Source: Pseudomonas sp. LP_7_YM
GTDB taxonomy: Bacteria; Pseudomonadota; Gammaproteobacteria; Pseudomonadales; Pseudomonadaceae
DNA length: 64,000 bases
Direction: 5' to 3'
Assembly: GCF_004364435.1 (NCBI RefSeq)
Contig: NZ_SOCT01000014.1
Location: 46,107-110,106 of the forward strand
Below the pieces are notes generated by a model. That model had not been told where the DNA came from. It searched no databases and was given only the letters and a program-made list of their open reading frames with translations. Shown in pieces: positions 25,304 through 33,841 of this stretch; positions within the stretch are counted from its first letter, which is position 1; each line of letters starts with the position of its first letter. The position numbers and the translations under genes are program-made.

Positions 25304-26203
25304 TTACGTCCGGCCTGACCGTGTCAGCTCTTGCTTGAGCCACTGAGCCAGTTGTAGCGCACGCCCGTTAGCAGCACGTCCAGGTACCCATAACGCCAGT
25401 TGCGCCAAGGTTTCACTGAAACCCCACGGCGCAGCCAGGCGTCCCGCCTTCAAGTCGTCAGCCACCAGTTGTTCAGGTGCGATGGCAATCCCAAGTCCTG
25501 ATACAGCGGCCTCCAGCAAGTAATACAGGTGCTCGAACCCTTGTCCGTACACAAGTGCCTCGGGATCGATGCCGTTTTGCCGTGCCCAACTGGGCCATGC
25601 CTGCAGGCGGGACATGGTTTGCAATAACGGCTCGCTGAGCAGCGCTTCTAGTGGCGCGTCACGCAATGCTTCAAAACGCGGGAGGTGCGGACTCAATACA
25701 GGTCCAATGCGCTCGCTTGCCAGCTCAAAGACCTGCATGTCGGCGGGCCAGGGCGGTTCGGCGAATACCAGCAACGCGTCCAGACCTGGCCGCCGGGGAT
25801 CGAGATCACCTTCTCCGGCAGACAAATGCAGACGCAAGTCAGGAAGATCCGCATGAAGGCGTCCCAGTCGCGGAATGAACCAGCGCGCCAGCAAACTCCC
25901 TGAGCAGCCCAAGACGAACGGCGCGTCAACGCTCGCCTGAGTCAATTCAGCGCACACCCCGCGCAGACGATCAAATGCCTCCCCACTGGCGTCTCTTAAT
26001 CTGACACCTGCATCTGTGAGTTTAATGCCGCGTCCATCCTTGCTGAACAAAGCGACTCCCAGATGCTCCTCCAGCACTTTCAACTGCCGACTGACGGCGC
26101 CGTGGGTAACGTGCAGCTGCTCTGCAGCCTGACTGACGCTGTTGAGGCGAGCAGCGGCCTCGAAGGCACGCAGGGCGTTAAGCGGGGGAAGGTCTCGGCT
26201 CAT
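25304..26203 (-). CDS. trpI: LysR-type activator of tryptophan synthase genes, TrpI
   Basis: Transcriptional activator of trpBA that senses indoleglycerol phosphate in pseudomonads. An N-terminal LysR helix-turn-helix (residues 5-65: LPPLNALRAFEAAARLNSVSQAAEQLHVTHGAVSRQLKVLEEHLGVALF) is followed by the effector-binding domain. The length of 299 residues is normal. The divergent arrangement with trpB is the classical Pseudomonas one. Confidence 0.95.
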   Translation of the reverse strand: MSRDLPPLNALRAFEAAARLNSVSQAAEQLHVTHGAVSRQLKVLEEHLGVALFSKDGRGIKLTDAGVRLRDASGEAFDRLRGVCAELTQASVDAPFVLGCSGSLLARWFIPRLGRLHADLPDLRLHLSAGEGDLDPRRPGLDALLVFAEPPWPADMQVFELASERIGPVLSPHLPRFEALRDAPLEALLSEPLLQTMSRLQAWPSWARQNGIDPEALVYGQGFEHLYYLLEAAVSGLGIAIAPEQLVADDLKAGRLAAPWGFSETLAQLALWVPGRAANGRALQLAQWLKQELTRSGRT

Positions 26204-26325
26204 GGTATCTGTGAGTTTTTCTGACAGGTTAGGGCGATCTTATCGGTTTTCATCGATCATGACGCTCGTTAAAGTGTGTTCACTGCCTGACGGCTAACCC
26301 ATTCGTCACCCTGGAGCGCCCCACC
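26204..26325. promoter_or_regulatory. trpI-trpBA divergent control region
   Basis: A 122-bp gap between divergent trpI and trpB. In Pseudomonas TrpI binds here to activate trpBA and to repress itself. I cannot mark the two TrpI sites with certainty. The trpB ribosome-binding site CTGGAGCG lies just before the ATG. Confidence 0.6.
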
Positions 26326-27546
26326 ATGACCCAGACCCAATACCGTAACGGCCCGGATGCCCGTGGCATGTTCGGCGCGTTCGGCGGTCGCTATGTCGCC
26401 GAAACCCTAATGCCACTGATCCTCGACCTGAGCCGTGAATACGAAGCGGCTAAAGAAGATCCTGCATTTCTTAAGGAGCTGGCCTACTTCCAGCGCGACT
26501 ACGTGGGTCGTCCGAGCCCGCTTTATTTTGCCGAGCGTCTGACCGAGCATTGCGGCGGCGCCAAAATTTATCTCAAGCGCGAAGAGCTGAACCACACTGG
26601 CGCGCACAAGATTAACAACTGCATCGGGCAGATTCTGCTGGCACGGCGCATGGGCAAGAAACGCATCATTGCCGAAACCGGCGCAGGCATGCACGGCGTG
26701 GCCACTGCCACCGTAGCCGCACGGTTCGGTCTGGAATGCGTCATCTACATGGGCACTACCGATATCGAGCGCCAGCAAGCGAACGTGTTTCGCATGAAGC
26801 TGCTGGGCGCTACCGTGATCCCGGTCGTTGCGGGCACCGGCACCCTGAAAGACGCGATGAACGAAGCGCTGCGTGACTGGGTGACCAACGTCGACAACAC
26901 CTTTTACCTGATTGGTACTGTTGCCGGCCCACACCCTTACCCAGCGATGGTCCGTGATTTCCAGGCCGTGATCGGTAAGGAAACCCGCCAGCAACTGCAA
27001 GAGCAGGAGGGCCGTCTGCCCGACAGCCTGGTGGCATGCATTGGCGGCGGTTCGAATGCGATGGGCCTGTTCCACCCGTTTCTGGACGACACCAGCGTGC
27101 GCATCATCGGTGTCGAAGCGGCCGGCCACGGCATTGAAACCGGTAAACATGCAGCGAGCCTCAACGGCGGCGTGCCGGGCGTGCTGCATGGCAACCGCAC
27201 GTTCCTGCTGCAAGATGACGACGGTCAGATCATCGACGCCCACTCGATTTCTGCCGGCCTGGACTATCCAGGCATTGGCCCGGAGCACGCCTGGTTGCAC
27301 GATATCGGACGCGTCGAATACACCTCGGTCACCGATAACGAAGCCCTGGCCGCTTTCCACCAGTGCTGCCGTCTGGAAGGCATCATCCCGGCACTGGAAA
27401 GCGCCCATGCCCTGGCCGAAGTCTTCAAACGCGCGCCCACTTTGCCCAAGGATCACCTGATGGTGGTCAACCTGTCCGGTCGCGGCGACAAGGACATGCA
27501 AACCGTTATGCACCATCTTGATCTGTCCAGGCAGGAGACACACTGA
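26326..27546 (+). CDS. trpB: Tryptophan synthase beta subunit
   Basis: Pyridoxal-phosphate enzyme that joins indole and serine to make tryptophan. The PLP Lys is in HTGAHKINN (near residue 90), the phosphate-binding loop is GGGSNAMG (near 235), and GGRYVAETLMP marks the N-terminus. The length is 406 residues. It forms an alpha2-beta2 complex with TrpA, whose start overlaps the trpB stop. Confidence 0.97.
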   Translation: MTQTQYRNGPDARGMFGAFGGRYVAETLMPLILDLSREYEAAKEDPAFLKELAYFQRDYVGRPSPLYFAERLTEHCGGAKIYLKREELNHTGAHKINNCIGQILLARRMGKKRIIAETGAGMHGVATATVAARFGLECVIYMGTTDIERQQANVFRMKLLGATVIPVVAGTGTLKDAMNEALRDWVTNVDNTFYLIGTVAGPHPYPAMVRDFQAVIGKETRQQLQEQEGRLPDSLVACIGGGSNAMGLFHPFLDDTSVRIIGVEAAGHGIETGKHAASLNGGVPGVLHGNRTFLLQDDDGQIIDAHSISAGLDYPGIGPEHAWLHDIGRVEYTSVTDNEALAAFHQCCRLEGIIPALESAHALAEVFKRAPTLPKDHLMVVNLSGRGDKDMQTVMHHLDLSRQETH

Positions 27547-28358
27547 TGAGCCGCCTGCAAACCCGTTTTGCCGAGCTGAAAGAGCAGAACCGCGCCGCCC
27601 TGGTGACATTTATCACTGCGGGTGACCCGTCTTACGACACCTCTTTGGCGATCCTCAAAGGCCTGCCAAAAGCCGGTGCCGATGTCATCGAGCTGGGCAT
27701 GCCGTTCACTGACCCGATGGCCGATGGGCCGGCGATTCAGCTGGCGAATATTCGCGCGCTGGACGCTAAGCAGAATCTGGCAAAAACCCTGCAAATGGTG
27801 CGCGAGTTCCGCACCGAGGACAGCAGCACACCTTTGGTGCTGATGGGTTACTACAACCCGATTCACAACTATGGCGTTGAGCGCTTCATCTCTGAAGCTC
27901 ATGAGTCGGGTGTCGACGGGCTGATCGTGGTTGACCTGCCGCCGGAGCATAACGCCGAACTGTGCGACCCTGCGCAAGACGCTGGTCTGGACTTCATCCG
28001 GCTGACTACGCCGACCACTGACGATAAGCGCCTGCCAACCGTACTCAACGGCAGTTCGGGCTTTATCTATTACGTGTCGGTGGCCGGTGTGACCGGTGCA
28101 GGCTCTGCCACCATCGATCACGTCAAGGAAGCGGTGGCACGGCTGCGTCGTCATTCTGATTTGCCGATCAGCGTCGGTTTCGGGATTCGTACGCCGGAGC
28201 AGGCGGCGGCCATCGCTAGGGTTGCCGATGGTGTGGTCGTCGGCTCTGCGCTGATCGATCACATCGCCAACGCGCACTCCGCTGATGAGGCTGTCAGCAA
28301 CGTGCTGCAATTGTGTTCGCAACTGTCCGAAGGTGTTCGTAAGGCACGTGTGTCCTGA
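27546..28358 (+). CDS. trpA: Tryptophan synthase alpha subunit
   Basis: Cleaves indole-3-glycerol phosphate to indole, which is channelled to TrpB. Catalytic Glu and Asp are in VIELGMPFTDPMADGPAIQ (near 49 and 60), the phosphate site is ISVGFGIRTPEQA, and VSVAGVTGAG is the loop-6 region. The length is 270 residues. Its ATG overlaps the trpB TGA, so the subunits are translationally coupled. Confidence 0.97.
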   Translation: MSRLQTRFAELKEQNRAALVTFITAGDPSYDTSLAILKGLPKAGADVIELGMPFTDPMADGPAIQLANIRALDAKQNLAKTLQMVREFRTEDSSTPLVLMGYYNPIHNYGVERFISEAHESGVDGLIVVDLPPEHNAELCDPAQDAGLDFIRLTTPTTDDKRLPTVLNGSSGFIYYVSVAGVTGAGSATIDHVKEAVARLRRHSDLPISVGFGIRTPEQAAAIARVADGVVVGSALIDHIANAHSADEAVSNVLQLCSQLSEGVRKARVS

Positions 28359-28418
28359 AGGTAAAGTTCCTGATACAGAGGAATCTACGCCTTGGTCAGT
28401 GGACTAACCGGTACAGTG

Positions 28419-28452
28419 AAGGGGTTCGGACCTACGTTCTGAGCCCCTTTTG
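28419..28452 (+). terminator. Terminator after trpBA
   Basis: AAGGGG(T)TCGGA pairs with TTCTGA(G)CCCCTT, two positions being G-T wobbles, with a 6-base loop, and is followed by TTTTGC. It lies about 60 bp after the trpA stop. Confidence 0.7.
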
Positions 28453-28482
28453 CTGACTCGAATTCGCTGAGGAGCGCGCTAC

Positions 28483-28980
28483 ATGAAAGTCTCGAATCGT
28501 TTGGTCGCAGGGTTAGGCGTATTAATGGTCAGCGCCAGCGCGCTGGTCCATGCGGCGCCACCGGATCAGCGTGGCGACCATGATGACAACGGCCCTGGTC
28601 AGCATCAGGAACAAGGCGCTCAAGGTGCTCAAGGTGGCCAGCAAGGAAACCGGGGCAATGACCGGGGCAACGATCATCGCGCGGACAACCAAGGCAATGA
28701 TCGTCGCGGCGGGCGCCCACCGCAGGACTTCGGCGATGTTCGTCGCACGATCCAGGACCACCGTGAAGTCATCGGTCGCGGCCAGCCACTGCCGGCAAAC
28801 ATTCATGTCGAGAAAGGGCGCCCGTTGCCGCGTGGCTATGGCCGTCGACTGGATGACCGTTCGATGCAGTACCTTCCCCGTTACGACGGCTATGAATGGC
28901 GCCGACTGGGCACCGATGTCGTGCTGGTCGCCATTGGCAGCGGAATCGTCTACGAAATCCTGGATGGCGTTTTGAACTAA
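28483..28980 (+). CDS. CigR/RcnB-like small exported protein
   Basis: A 165-residue protein. Residues 1-25 are a signal peptide (GLGVLMVSASALVHA). Residues 27-75 are low complexity, rich in Gln, Gly, Asn, Asp and Arg (GAQGGQQGNRGNDRGND). The C-terminus has the conserved pattern LPRGYGRRLDD...YLPRYDGYEWRRLGTDVVLVAIGSGIVYEILDGVLN, matching the anti-virulence regulator CigR and RcnB families in which a C-terminal hydrophobic segment may be membrane-associated. The role in Pseudomonas is unknown. GAGGAGCG precedes the ATG. Confidence 0.75.
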   Translation: MKVSNRLVAGLGVLMVSASALVHAAPPDQRGDHDDNGPGQHQEQGAQGAQGGQQGNRGNDRGNDHRADNQGNDRRGGRPPQDFGDVRRTIQDHREVIGRGQPLPANIHVEKGRPLPRGYGRRLDDRSMQYLPRYDGYEWRRLGTDVVLVAIGSGIVYEILDGVLN

Positions 28981-29007
28981 GGCATTTCCCGGACACATGG
29001 GACAAAC

Positions 29008-29097
29008 CTGCAGGAGCGCATTCATTCGCGATGTAGCAGTACCTCTGAAAGATATCTATCAGGTGCCGCCCTCTCGCGAATGAAGTCGCTCCCAACG
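29008..29097. repeat. REP/REPIN-like inverted pair
   Basis: CAGGAGCGCATTCATTCGCGA and TCGCGAATGAAGTCGCTCCC face each other about 45 bp apart. It has the same GCGAATGAATTCGC core as the element at 24018-24104. Confidence 0.7.
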
Positions 29098-29104
29098 GGT
29101 CATT

Positions 29105-29230
29105 TTGCAGCGCACGGCCGCCACCAGCCTTGATACTGCGCTGAAAATGCTGGGACCGGCGGCCGTCGGCATTGCCGACGAGCTGGAACTGAACCTGCAC
29201 GCACGCCAATGTGTGAATTGGGTTGCATGA
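29105..29230 (+). pseudogene. Possible C-terminal gene remnant
   Basis: A 41-codon open stretch (TTG to TGA) reads LQRTAATSLDTALKMLGPAA ... LNLHARQCVNWVA with GC-rich third positions like the neighbouring genes. It lacks a plausible start and begins directly after a REP element, as if the front of the gene were lost. I do not recognise the protein. It could be chance. Confidence 0.3.
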
Positions 29231-29245
29231 GAGTGCGGTGAGCCT

Positions 29246-30175
29246 CTACACCGCAATCGATGGCAGCGGCTTGCCCACCAACGAATCCCCATTGAGCGCC
29301 TGCTCACTTTTTAACCAATCGACAAAACGCTGCACGATCTGCAATCGGCGTTTTCGCTGAGGCAGAACGATGTAATAGCCGTAAGCGGAAATTGCCGTGC
29401 CTGCGATGGGACGGCATAACAAACCTTGCTCCAACAGGTCGTCGACCAGGTGCCGCCAGCCAATCGCAACCCCCTGAGCGCCAATCGCCGCTTGAATCAG
29501 CAGTGTGTAATTGTCGAACCGCAATTGCCCAGGAGCCGGCATCTGCGCGATGTTCAGGGCGCGGAAGACACCGCCCCAGTCGAACCAGTTATTGCCGCCT
29601 TCTCCGCGCAGATGCAGCAACGCAAATTCTTTCAATGCCTCGACGGGCAAGGGCAGGTCACGCCCGGCGAGTAGTTTGGGGCTGCACACTGGAAATACTT
29701 CTTCACTGAACAGCCAGTGGCTTTCGCCCTGTTTGAAGCGCCCGTCGCCAAACAGTACGGCGACGTCGATGTCCGCGCGCAGCATGCTGTGGCTGCGCTC
29801 GCTGGTCACCAGACTGACATCCACGTCCGGATTGTCTTTGTGAAACCGATGCAGACGCGGCATCAGCCAATACGCAGCGAAGGCGAAGTCCGTCGCCACC
29901 TGCAGCACCTCATGCTGATGCTGCTCGGTAATCAGGCTCAGCCCGGCGTCCATCGACTGCAACCCAGCCTGCACATGATTGAACAGAATCTCCCCGGCGT
30001 CGGTGAGTTCGATGCCGCGGTAGATACGATCGAACAGGCGCGTTGCGAGTTGCTCTTCAAGCCTTTTCATTTGCTGGCTGATAGCCGGCTGGGTGGTGCC
30101 CAGCTCAATGGCGGCAGCCGTGAAACTGCGCAGTCGGGCAGCTGCCTCAAAGCCGCGAAGCAAATCCAGCGACAT
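29246..30175 (-). CDS. LysR-type regulator of choline-sulfate use
   Basis: LysR-family regulator divergent from betC, so it most likely controls choline-sulfate degradation. The helix-turn-helix spans residues 5-62 (MSLDLLRGFEAAARLRSFTAAAIELGTTQPAISQQMKRLEEQLATRLF). The effector domain starts near 90. The start at ATG 30175 (GGTGAC before it) gives the usual N-terminus; the frame extends 7 codons further to 30196. The length from 30175 is 309 residues. The substrate sensed is unproven but choline or choline sulfate is the obvious inference from context. Confidence 0.85.
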   Translation of the reverse strand: MSLDLLRGFEAAARLRSFTAAAIELGTTQPAISQQMKRLEEQLATRLFDRIYRGIELTDAGEILFNHVQAGLQSMDAGLSLITEQHQHEVLQVATDFAFAAYWLMPRLHRFHKDNPDVDVSLVTSERSHSMLRADIDVAVLFGDGRFKQGESHWLFSEEVFPVCSPKLLAGRDLPLPVEALKEFALLHLRGEGGNNWFDWGGVFRALNIAQMPAPGQLRFDNYTLLIQAAIGAQGVAIGWRHLVDDLLEQGLLCRPIAGTAISAYGYYIVLPQRKRRLQIVQRFVDWLKSEQALNGDSLVGKPLPSIAV

Positions 30176-30310
30176 GTCACCAAGAGAAATAAACATAAGC
30201 GTGGCTTATCCTACACATTGTGTTTAACGGGCTTTACCGCTGAAGCCATGGGTCCCATCCTCTGAATCAGCAATTTCGCATAAATATTCACTATGGAATG
30301 CCGCGAAAAC

Positions 30311-31816
30311 ATGAAGCGCAAGAACATTCTTTTCATCATGGCCGATCAAATGGCCGCGCCGATGTTGCCGATTTACGCTCCATCTCCAATCAAGATGCCA
30401 AATCTGAGCCGCCTCGCCGCCCAAGGCGTGGTGTTCGACGCTGCCTATTGCAACAGTCCGTTATGCGCACCGTCGCGTTTTACACTGGTCAGCGGCCAGC
30501 TGCCGAGCAAGATAGGCGCCTACGACAACGCTGCCGATTTCCCTGCCGACGTACCGACTTACGCCCACTACCTGCGCAGCCTGGGCTACCGAACGGCGTT
30601 ATCGGGCAAGATGCATTTCTGCGGCCCCGACCAGCTGCATGGCTATGAAGAGCGCCTGACCAGCGATATCTATCCAGCCGACTATGGTTGGGCAGTCAAC
30701 TGGGATGAGCCCGACGTTCGCCCGACCTGGTACCACAACATGGCGTCAGTGCTGCAGGCTGGCCCCTGCGTTCGCACCAATCAGCTGGATTTCGATGAAG
30801 AAGTGGTGTTCAAGGCCCAGCAATACCTGTTCGATCACGTGCGCGAGGATGGCGACCAACCGTTCTGCCTGACCGTATCGATGACCCATCCGCACGACCC
30901 GTACACCATTCCCAAGGAATACTGGAATCTCTACAGCGACGACGAGATCCCGATGCCGTCCGCGCCACCCGCGCACGCCGACCAGGATCCACACTCCCAA
31001 CGCCTGCTCAAGGTCTATGACCTGTGGGACAAGCCGTTGCCAACGAATAAGATCCGTGACGCCCGTCGCGCCTACTTCGGTGCATGCAGCTATATCGACG
31101 ACAACATTGGCAAATTGCTGAAGACCCTGGAGGACACCGGTCTGGCGGAAGACACCATCATCGTGTTCTCCGGCGACCACGGCGATATGCTGGGCGAACG
31201 CGGGCTTTGGTACAAAATGCACTGGTTTGAAATGTCCGCCCGCGTACCGCTGCTGGTGTACGCTCCGGGGCAGTTCAAGGCGAGTCGCGTGAAGGCCGCT
31301 GTGTCGACCGCCGACCTGCTGCCCACGTTTGTCGCACTGGCAGAAGGTCGTCTGGATGCCGGTTTGCCGCTCGATGGCCGCTCATTGCTGCCGCATCTGC
31401 AAGGCGAGGGCGGTCACGACGAAGTGTTCGGCGAGTACATGGCCGAAGGCACCGATAGCCCGTTGATGATGATTCGTCGCGGCGCTTATAAATTCATTTA
31501 TTCGGAAAAGGACCCATGTCTGCTGTATGACGTGGCCAATGATCCGAAGGAACAGGAAGAGCTGAGCCAGTCTGAAGTTCATCGCGACCTGTTCAATGCG
31601 TTCCTGGCCCAAGCCAGGGACAAGTGGGACATTCCGGCGATACACCACCAGGTGCTCGCCAGCCAGCGTCGTCGGCGTTTCGTTGCCCGATCGCTGGCCC
31701 TCGGCAAGCTGAAGAGTTGGGATCACCAGCCGCTGGTAGACGCCAGTCAGCAGTACATGCGCAACCATATTGATCTGGACGATCTGGAGCGCAAGGCCCG
31801 TTATCCGCAACCTTGA
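30311..31816 (+). CDS. betC: Choline-sulfatase BetC
   Basis: Hydrolyses choline-O-sulfate to choline and sulfate, supplying choline for glycine betaine and catabolism. The sulfatase signature C-x-P-S-R is CAPSRFTLVSGQ, with Cys52 as the formylglycine precursor. The metal ligands lie in IMADQMAAPMLP at the N-terminus and FSGDHGDMLGERG in the middle; the C-terminus (about 430-500, IPAIHHQVLASQRRRRFV...) is the choline-sulfatase C-terminal segment. I start at ATG 30311 (MKRKNILFIMADQ). The length is 501 residues. Divergent from its LysR regulator and followed by choX. Confidence 0.93.
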   Translation: MKRKNILFIMADQMAAPMLPIYAPSPIKMPNLSRLAAQGVVFDAAYCNSPLCAPSRFTLVSGQLPSKIGAYDNAADFPADVPTYAHYLRSLGYRTALSGKMHFCGPDQLHGYEERLTSDIYPADYGWAVNWDEPDVRPTWYHNMASVLQAGPCVRTNQLDFDEEVVFKAQQYLFDHVREDGDQPFCLTVSMTHPHDPYTIPKEYWNLYSDDEIPMPSAPPAHADQDPHSQRLLKVYDLWDKPLPTNKIRDARRAYFGACSYIDDNIGKLLKTLEDTGLAEDTIIVFSGDHGDMLGERGLWYKMHWFEMSARVPLLVYAPGQFKASRVKAAVSTADLLPTFVALAEGRLDAGLPLDGRSLLPHLQGEGGHDEVFGEYMAEGTDSPLMMIRRGAYKFIYSEKDPCLLYDVANDPKEQEELSQSEVHRDLFNAFLAQARDKWDIPAIHHQVLASQRRRRFVARSLALGKLKSWDHQPLVDASQQYMRNHIDLDDLERKARYPQP

Positions 31817-31852
31817 CCCTGCCAATACCTAGAAAACCAAAAGGGGCACACC

Positions 31853-32779
31853 ATGAAGAAATTGTTCACGACGTTGGCGGTTACGGTGATGAGCTTGAGC
31901 GGCGTTGTTGCAAACGCCGCTGACGAAAGTTGCAGTACGGTCAGGATGGCCGACCCAGGTTGGAGTGACATTGCTGCAACCAACGCCACGGCGGGGTTTC
32001 TGCTCGAGGGCATGGGTTACAAAACCAAGGTCGATACGCTAGCGGTGCCGATTGCCTATGGGGGGCTCAAGGACGGCAAGATAGACGTGTTCCTGGGTAA
32101 CTGGATGCCTGCGCAGCAGGGCTTCTATGACAAGTTCATTGCCACGGGGGACGTGACTCAGTACGCGAAGAACCTGGAAGGCACCGAATTCACCCTGGCT
32201 GTTCCCGATTACGTTTACGACGCTGGCGTGCATGATTTCGCCGACCTGAACAAATTCGCCGACAAGTTTCACAAGAAGATCTATGGCATTGGCTCGGGCG
32301 CTCCGGCCAACGCGTCGATCCAGGAAATCATCAAGAACAATGAGTTCGATCTGAAGGACTGGAAGCTGATCGAGTCCAGTGAACAGGCGATGCTGGCGGA
32401 AGTGACGCGTAATGTGAAGAAGAAAGAGTTCGTGGTCTTCCTCGGCTGGACCCCCCACCCGATGAACGTGCAGATTAAAGGCATGCACTATCTGAAAGGC
32501 GGCGAAAAGTACTTCGGCGATACCGGCAGCGTCTACACCGTGACGCGTAAAGGCTACGCCGAGGCTTGTCCGAAAGTGGCTAAACTGTTTTCCAACCTGA
32601 CGTTCACGCTGGACATGGAAAACAGCATCATGCAGGACGTCAACAGCAAAAAGATCAATAACGCCGAGGCAGTGAAGGCGTGGATCAAGGCCAATCCGGC
32701 GGTGCTGGACAAGTGGCTCGACGGCGTTAAAACCATCGATGACAAGGACGCACTGGCGGCAGTCAAAGCCAGTTTGTAA
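31853..32779 (+). CDS. choX: Choline ABC transporter substrate-binding protein (ChoX type)
   Basis: Periplasmic choline-binding protein. A signal peptide (residues 1-22, ending ANA) is followed by the OpuAC/ChoX fold; the choline-binding aromatics lie in segments such as MADPGWSDIAATNATAGFLLEGMGYKT, VFLGNWMPAQQG and FLGWTPHPMN. The length is 308 residues. It lies 36 bp after betC and is co-transcribed. The permease and ATPase partners are not here, so it must work with a transporter encoded elsewhere. Confidence 0.92.
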   Translation: MKKLFTTLAVTVMSLSGVVANAADESCSTVRMADPGWSDIAATNATAGFLLEGMGYKTKVDTLAVPIAYGGLKDGKIDVFLGNWMPAQQGFYDKFIATGDVTQYAKNLEGTEFTLAVPDYVYDAGVHDFADLNKFADKFHKKIYGIGSGAPANASIQEIIKNNEFDLKDWKLIESSEQAMLAEVTRNVKKKEFVVFLGWTPHPMNVQIKGMHYLKGGEKYFGDTGSVYTVTRKGYAEACPKVAKLFSNLTFTLDMENSIMQDVNSKKINNAEAVKAWIKANPAVLDKWLDGVKTIDDKDALAAVKASL

Positions 32780-32788
32780 TCGCCATCC

Positions 32789-32822
32789 GCGACCTTGGGA
32801 TCTAGCTTGATCTCAGGGTCGC
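32789..32822 (+). terminator. Likely terminator-type hairpin after choX
   Basis: GCGACCTTGGGATC pairs with GATCTCAGGGTCGC (two wobble pairs) around a 6-base loop, just after the choX stop. No long T-run follows, so its efficiency is uncertain. Confidence 0.5.
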
Positions 32823-32883
32823 CCAAAGACCTGTAGGAGCGATCACCCAAGGATATAAGCGCTTGGGGCATGCAAAAACGAAG

Positions 32884-33708
32884 TTAACCCTCAGCCATCA
32901 ACCTTCGCAACTCGGCCAGCACCGGTGCCGAATCAGGACGCACCCCGCGCCACAGATAAAAGGCTTCAGCGGCCTGCTCCACCAGCATCCCCAACCCATC
33001 CACCGCCTGCCCGGCATGATGTTGCACGGCCCAGCGGCAGAACGCGGTGGGCTCCTGAGCGTACATCATGTCGTAGCAGAAGGTTTCGCCGCGCTGGACA
33101 AGGATCGGCGGGATCGGCGGCAAATCACCCGACAGACTCGCCGATGTGGCGTTGATGATGATGTCAACCGGCTCTTCCAGCCAGTCGTACCCGGCAGGCA
33201 GGATCGGCCCCAGGTCGGCGAACTCCTGCGCCAGCTGCTGGGCCTTTTCCACAGTACGATTGGCGACCACGAGCACATGCGGCTCCTCGGTCAGTAACGG
33301 CTCCAGCGCGCCGCGTACAGCGCCGCCGGCCCCCAACAGCAAGATGCGTTTGTCTTTAAGCGCAACGCCGTGGTTGACCTTCAAGTCGCGAACCAGACCG
33401 GCGCCGTCAGTGTTGTCGCCCAAGAGGCTGCCATCTGCCTGACGCGCGAGGGTGTTCACAGCACCGGCTCTGCGACCGCGCTCGGTCAGTAGATCCGCCA
33501 TCCGATAGGCCTCTTCCTTGAAAGGCACCGTGACGTTGGCGCCAAGGCCGCTCTCGAAAAAGTGTTTGGCGAAGGCGGTGAAGCGGTCCAGCGGCGCTAA
33601 TGCAGCCTGGTAATCCAGCGTCTGTCCAGTTTGCTCGGCGAACAGTCGATGAATCAGCGGCGATTTGCTGTGGCCAATGGGATGGCCGAAGACGACGTAG
33701 TGATCCAT
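32884..33708 (-). CDS. aroE: Shikimate dehydrogenase AroE
   Basis: Reduces 3-dehydroshikimate to shikimate with NADPH in aromatic amino acid synthesis. The substrate-binding motif is VFGHPIGHSKSPLIH, with ANVTVPFKEEAY (catalytic Lys) near residue 65 and NADP loop LLLGAGGAVRGALEPLL with NRT near 150. The start at ATG 33708 gives MDHYVVFGHPIGHSKSP, preceded by GGA; an ATG two codons earlier is also possible. The length is 274 residues. It stands left of hemF on the same strand, with a gap of 134 bp. Confidence 0.95.
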   Translation of the reverse strand: MDHYVVFGHPIGHSKSPLIHRLFAEQTGQTLDYQAALAPLDRFTAFAKHFFESGLGANVTVPFKEEAYRMADLLTERGRRAGAVNTLARQADGSLLGDNTDGAGLVRDLKVNHGVALKDKRILLLGAGGAVRGALEPLLTEEPHVLVVANRTVEKAQQLAQEFADLGPILPAGYDWLEEPVDIIINATSASLSGDLPPIPPILVQRGETFCYDMMYAQEPTAFCRWAVQHHAGQAVDGLGMLVEQAAEAFYLWRGVRPDSAPVLAELRRLMAEG

Positions 33709-33841
33709 GTGCATTCCAGACCTGGAGTCAGCCTCCAGCAATTAAGGGTGGGTCGGGGTGCTTTCGCAAGCCTGCTCGCTTCCACAACAGTGATGAGCTG
33801 AGCAGAACTTGACCTCTTTAGGCGAGCTTGCCTAAGGAGGG

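Noticed and set aside
26407..27609. 400-codon minus-strand open frame
   Set aside because: Antisense to trpB, a clear enzyme gene; composition is typical of a shadow.
28603..28720. Repetitive DNA that might suggest a CRISPR array
   Set aside because: The repeats are short, irregular and encode Gln/Gly/Asn/Arg within an ORF; there are no regular spacers.
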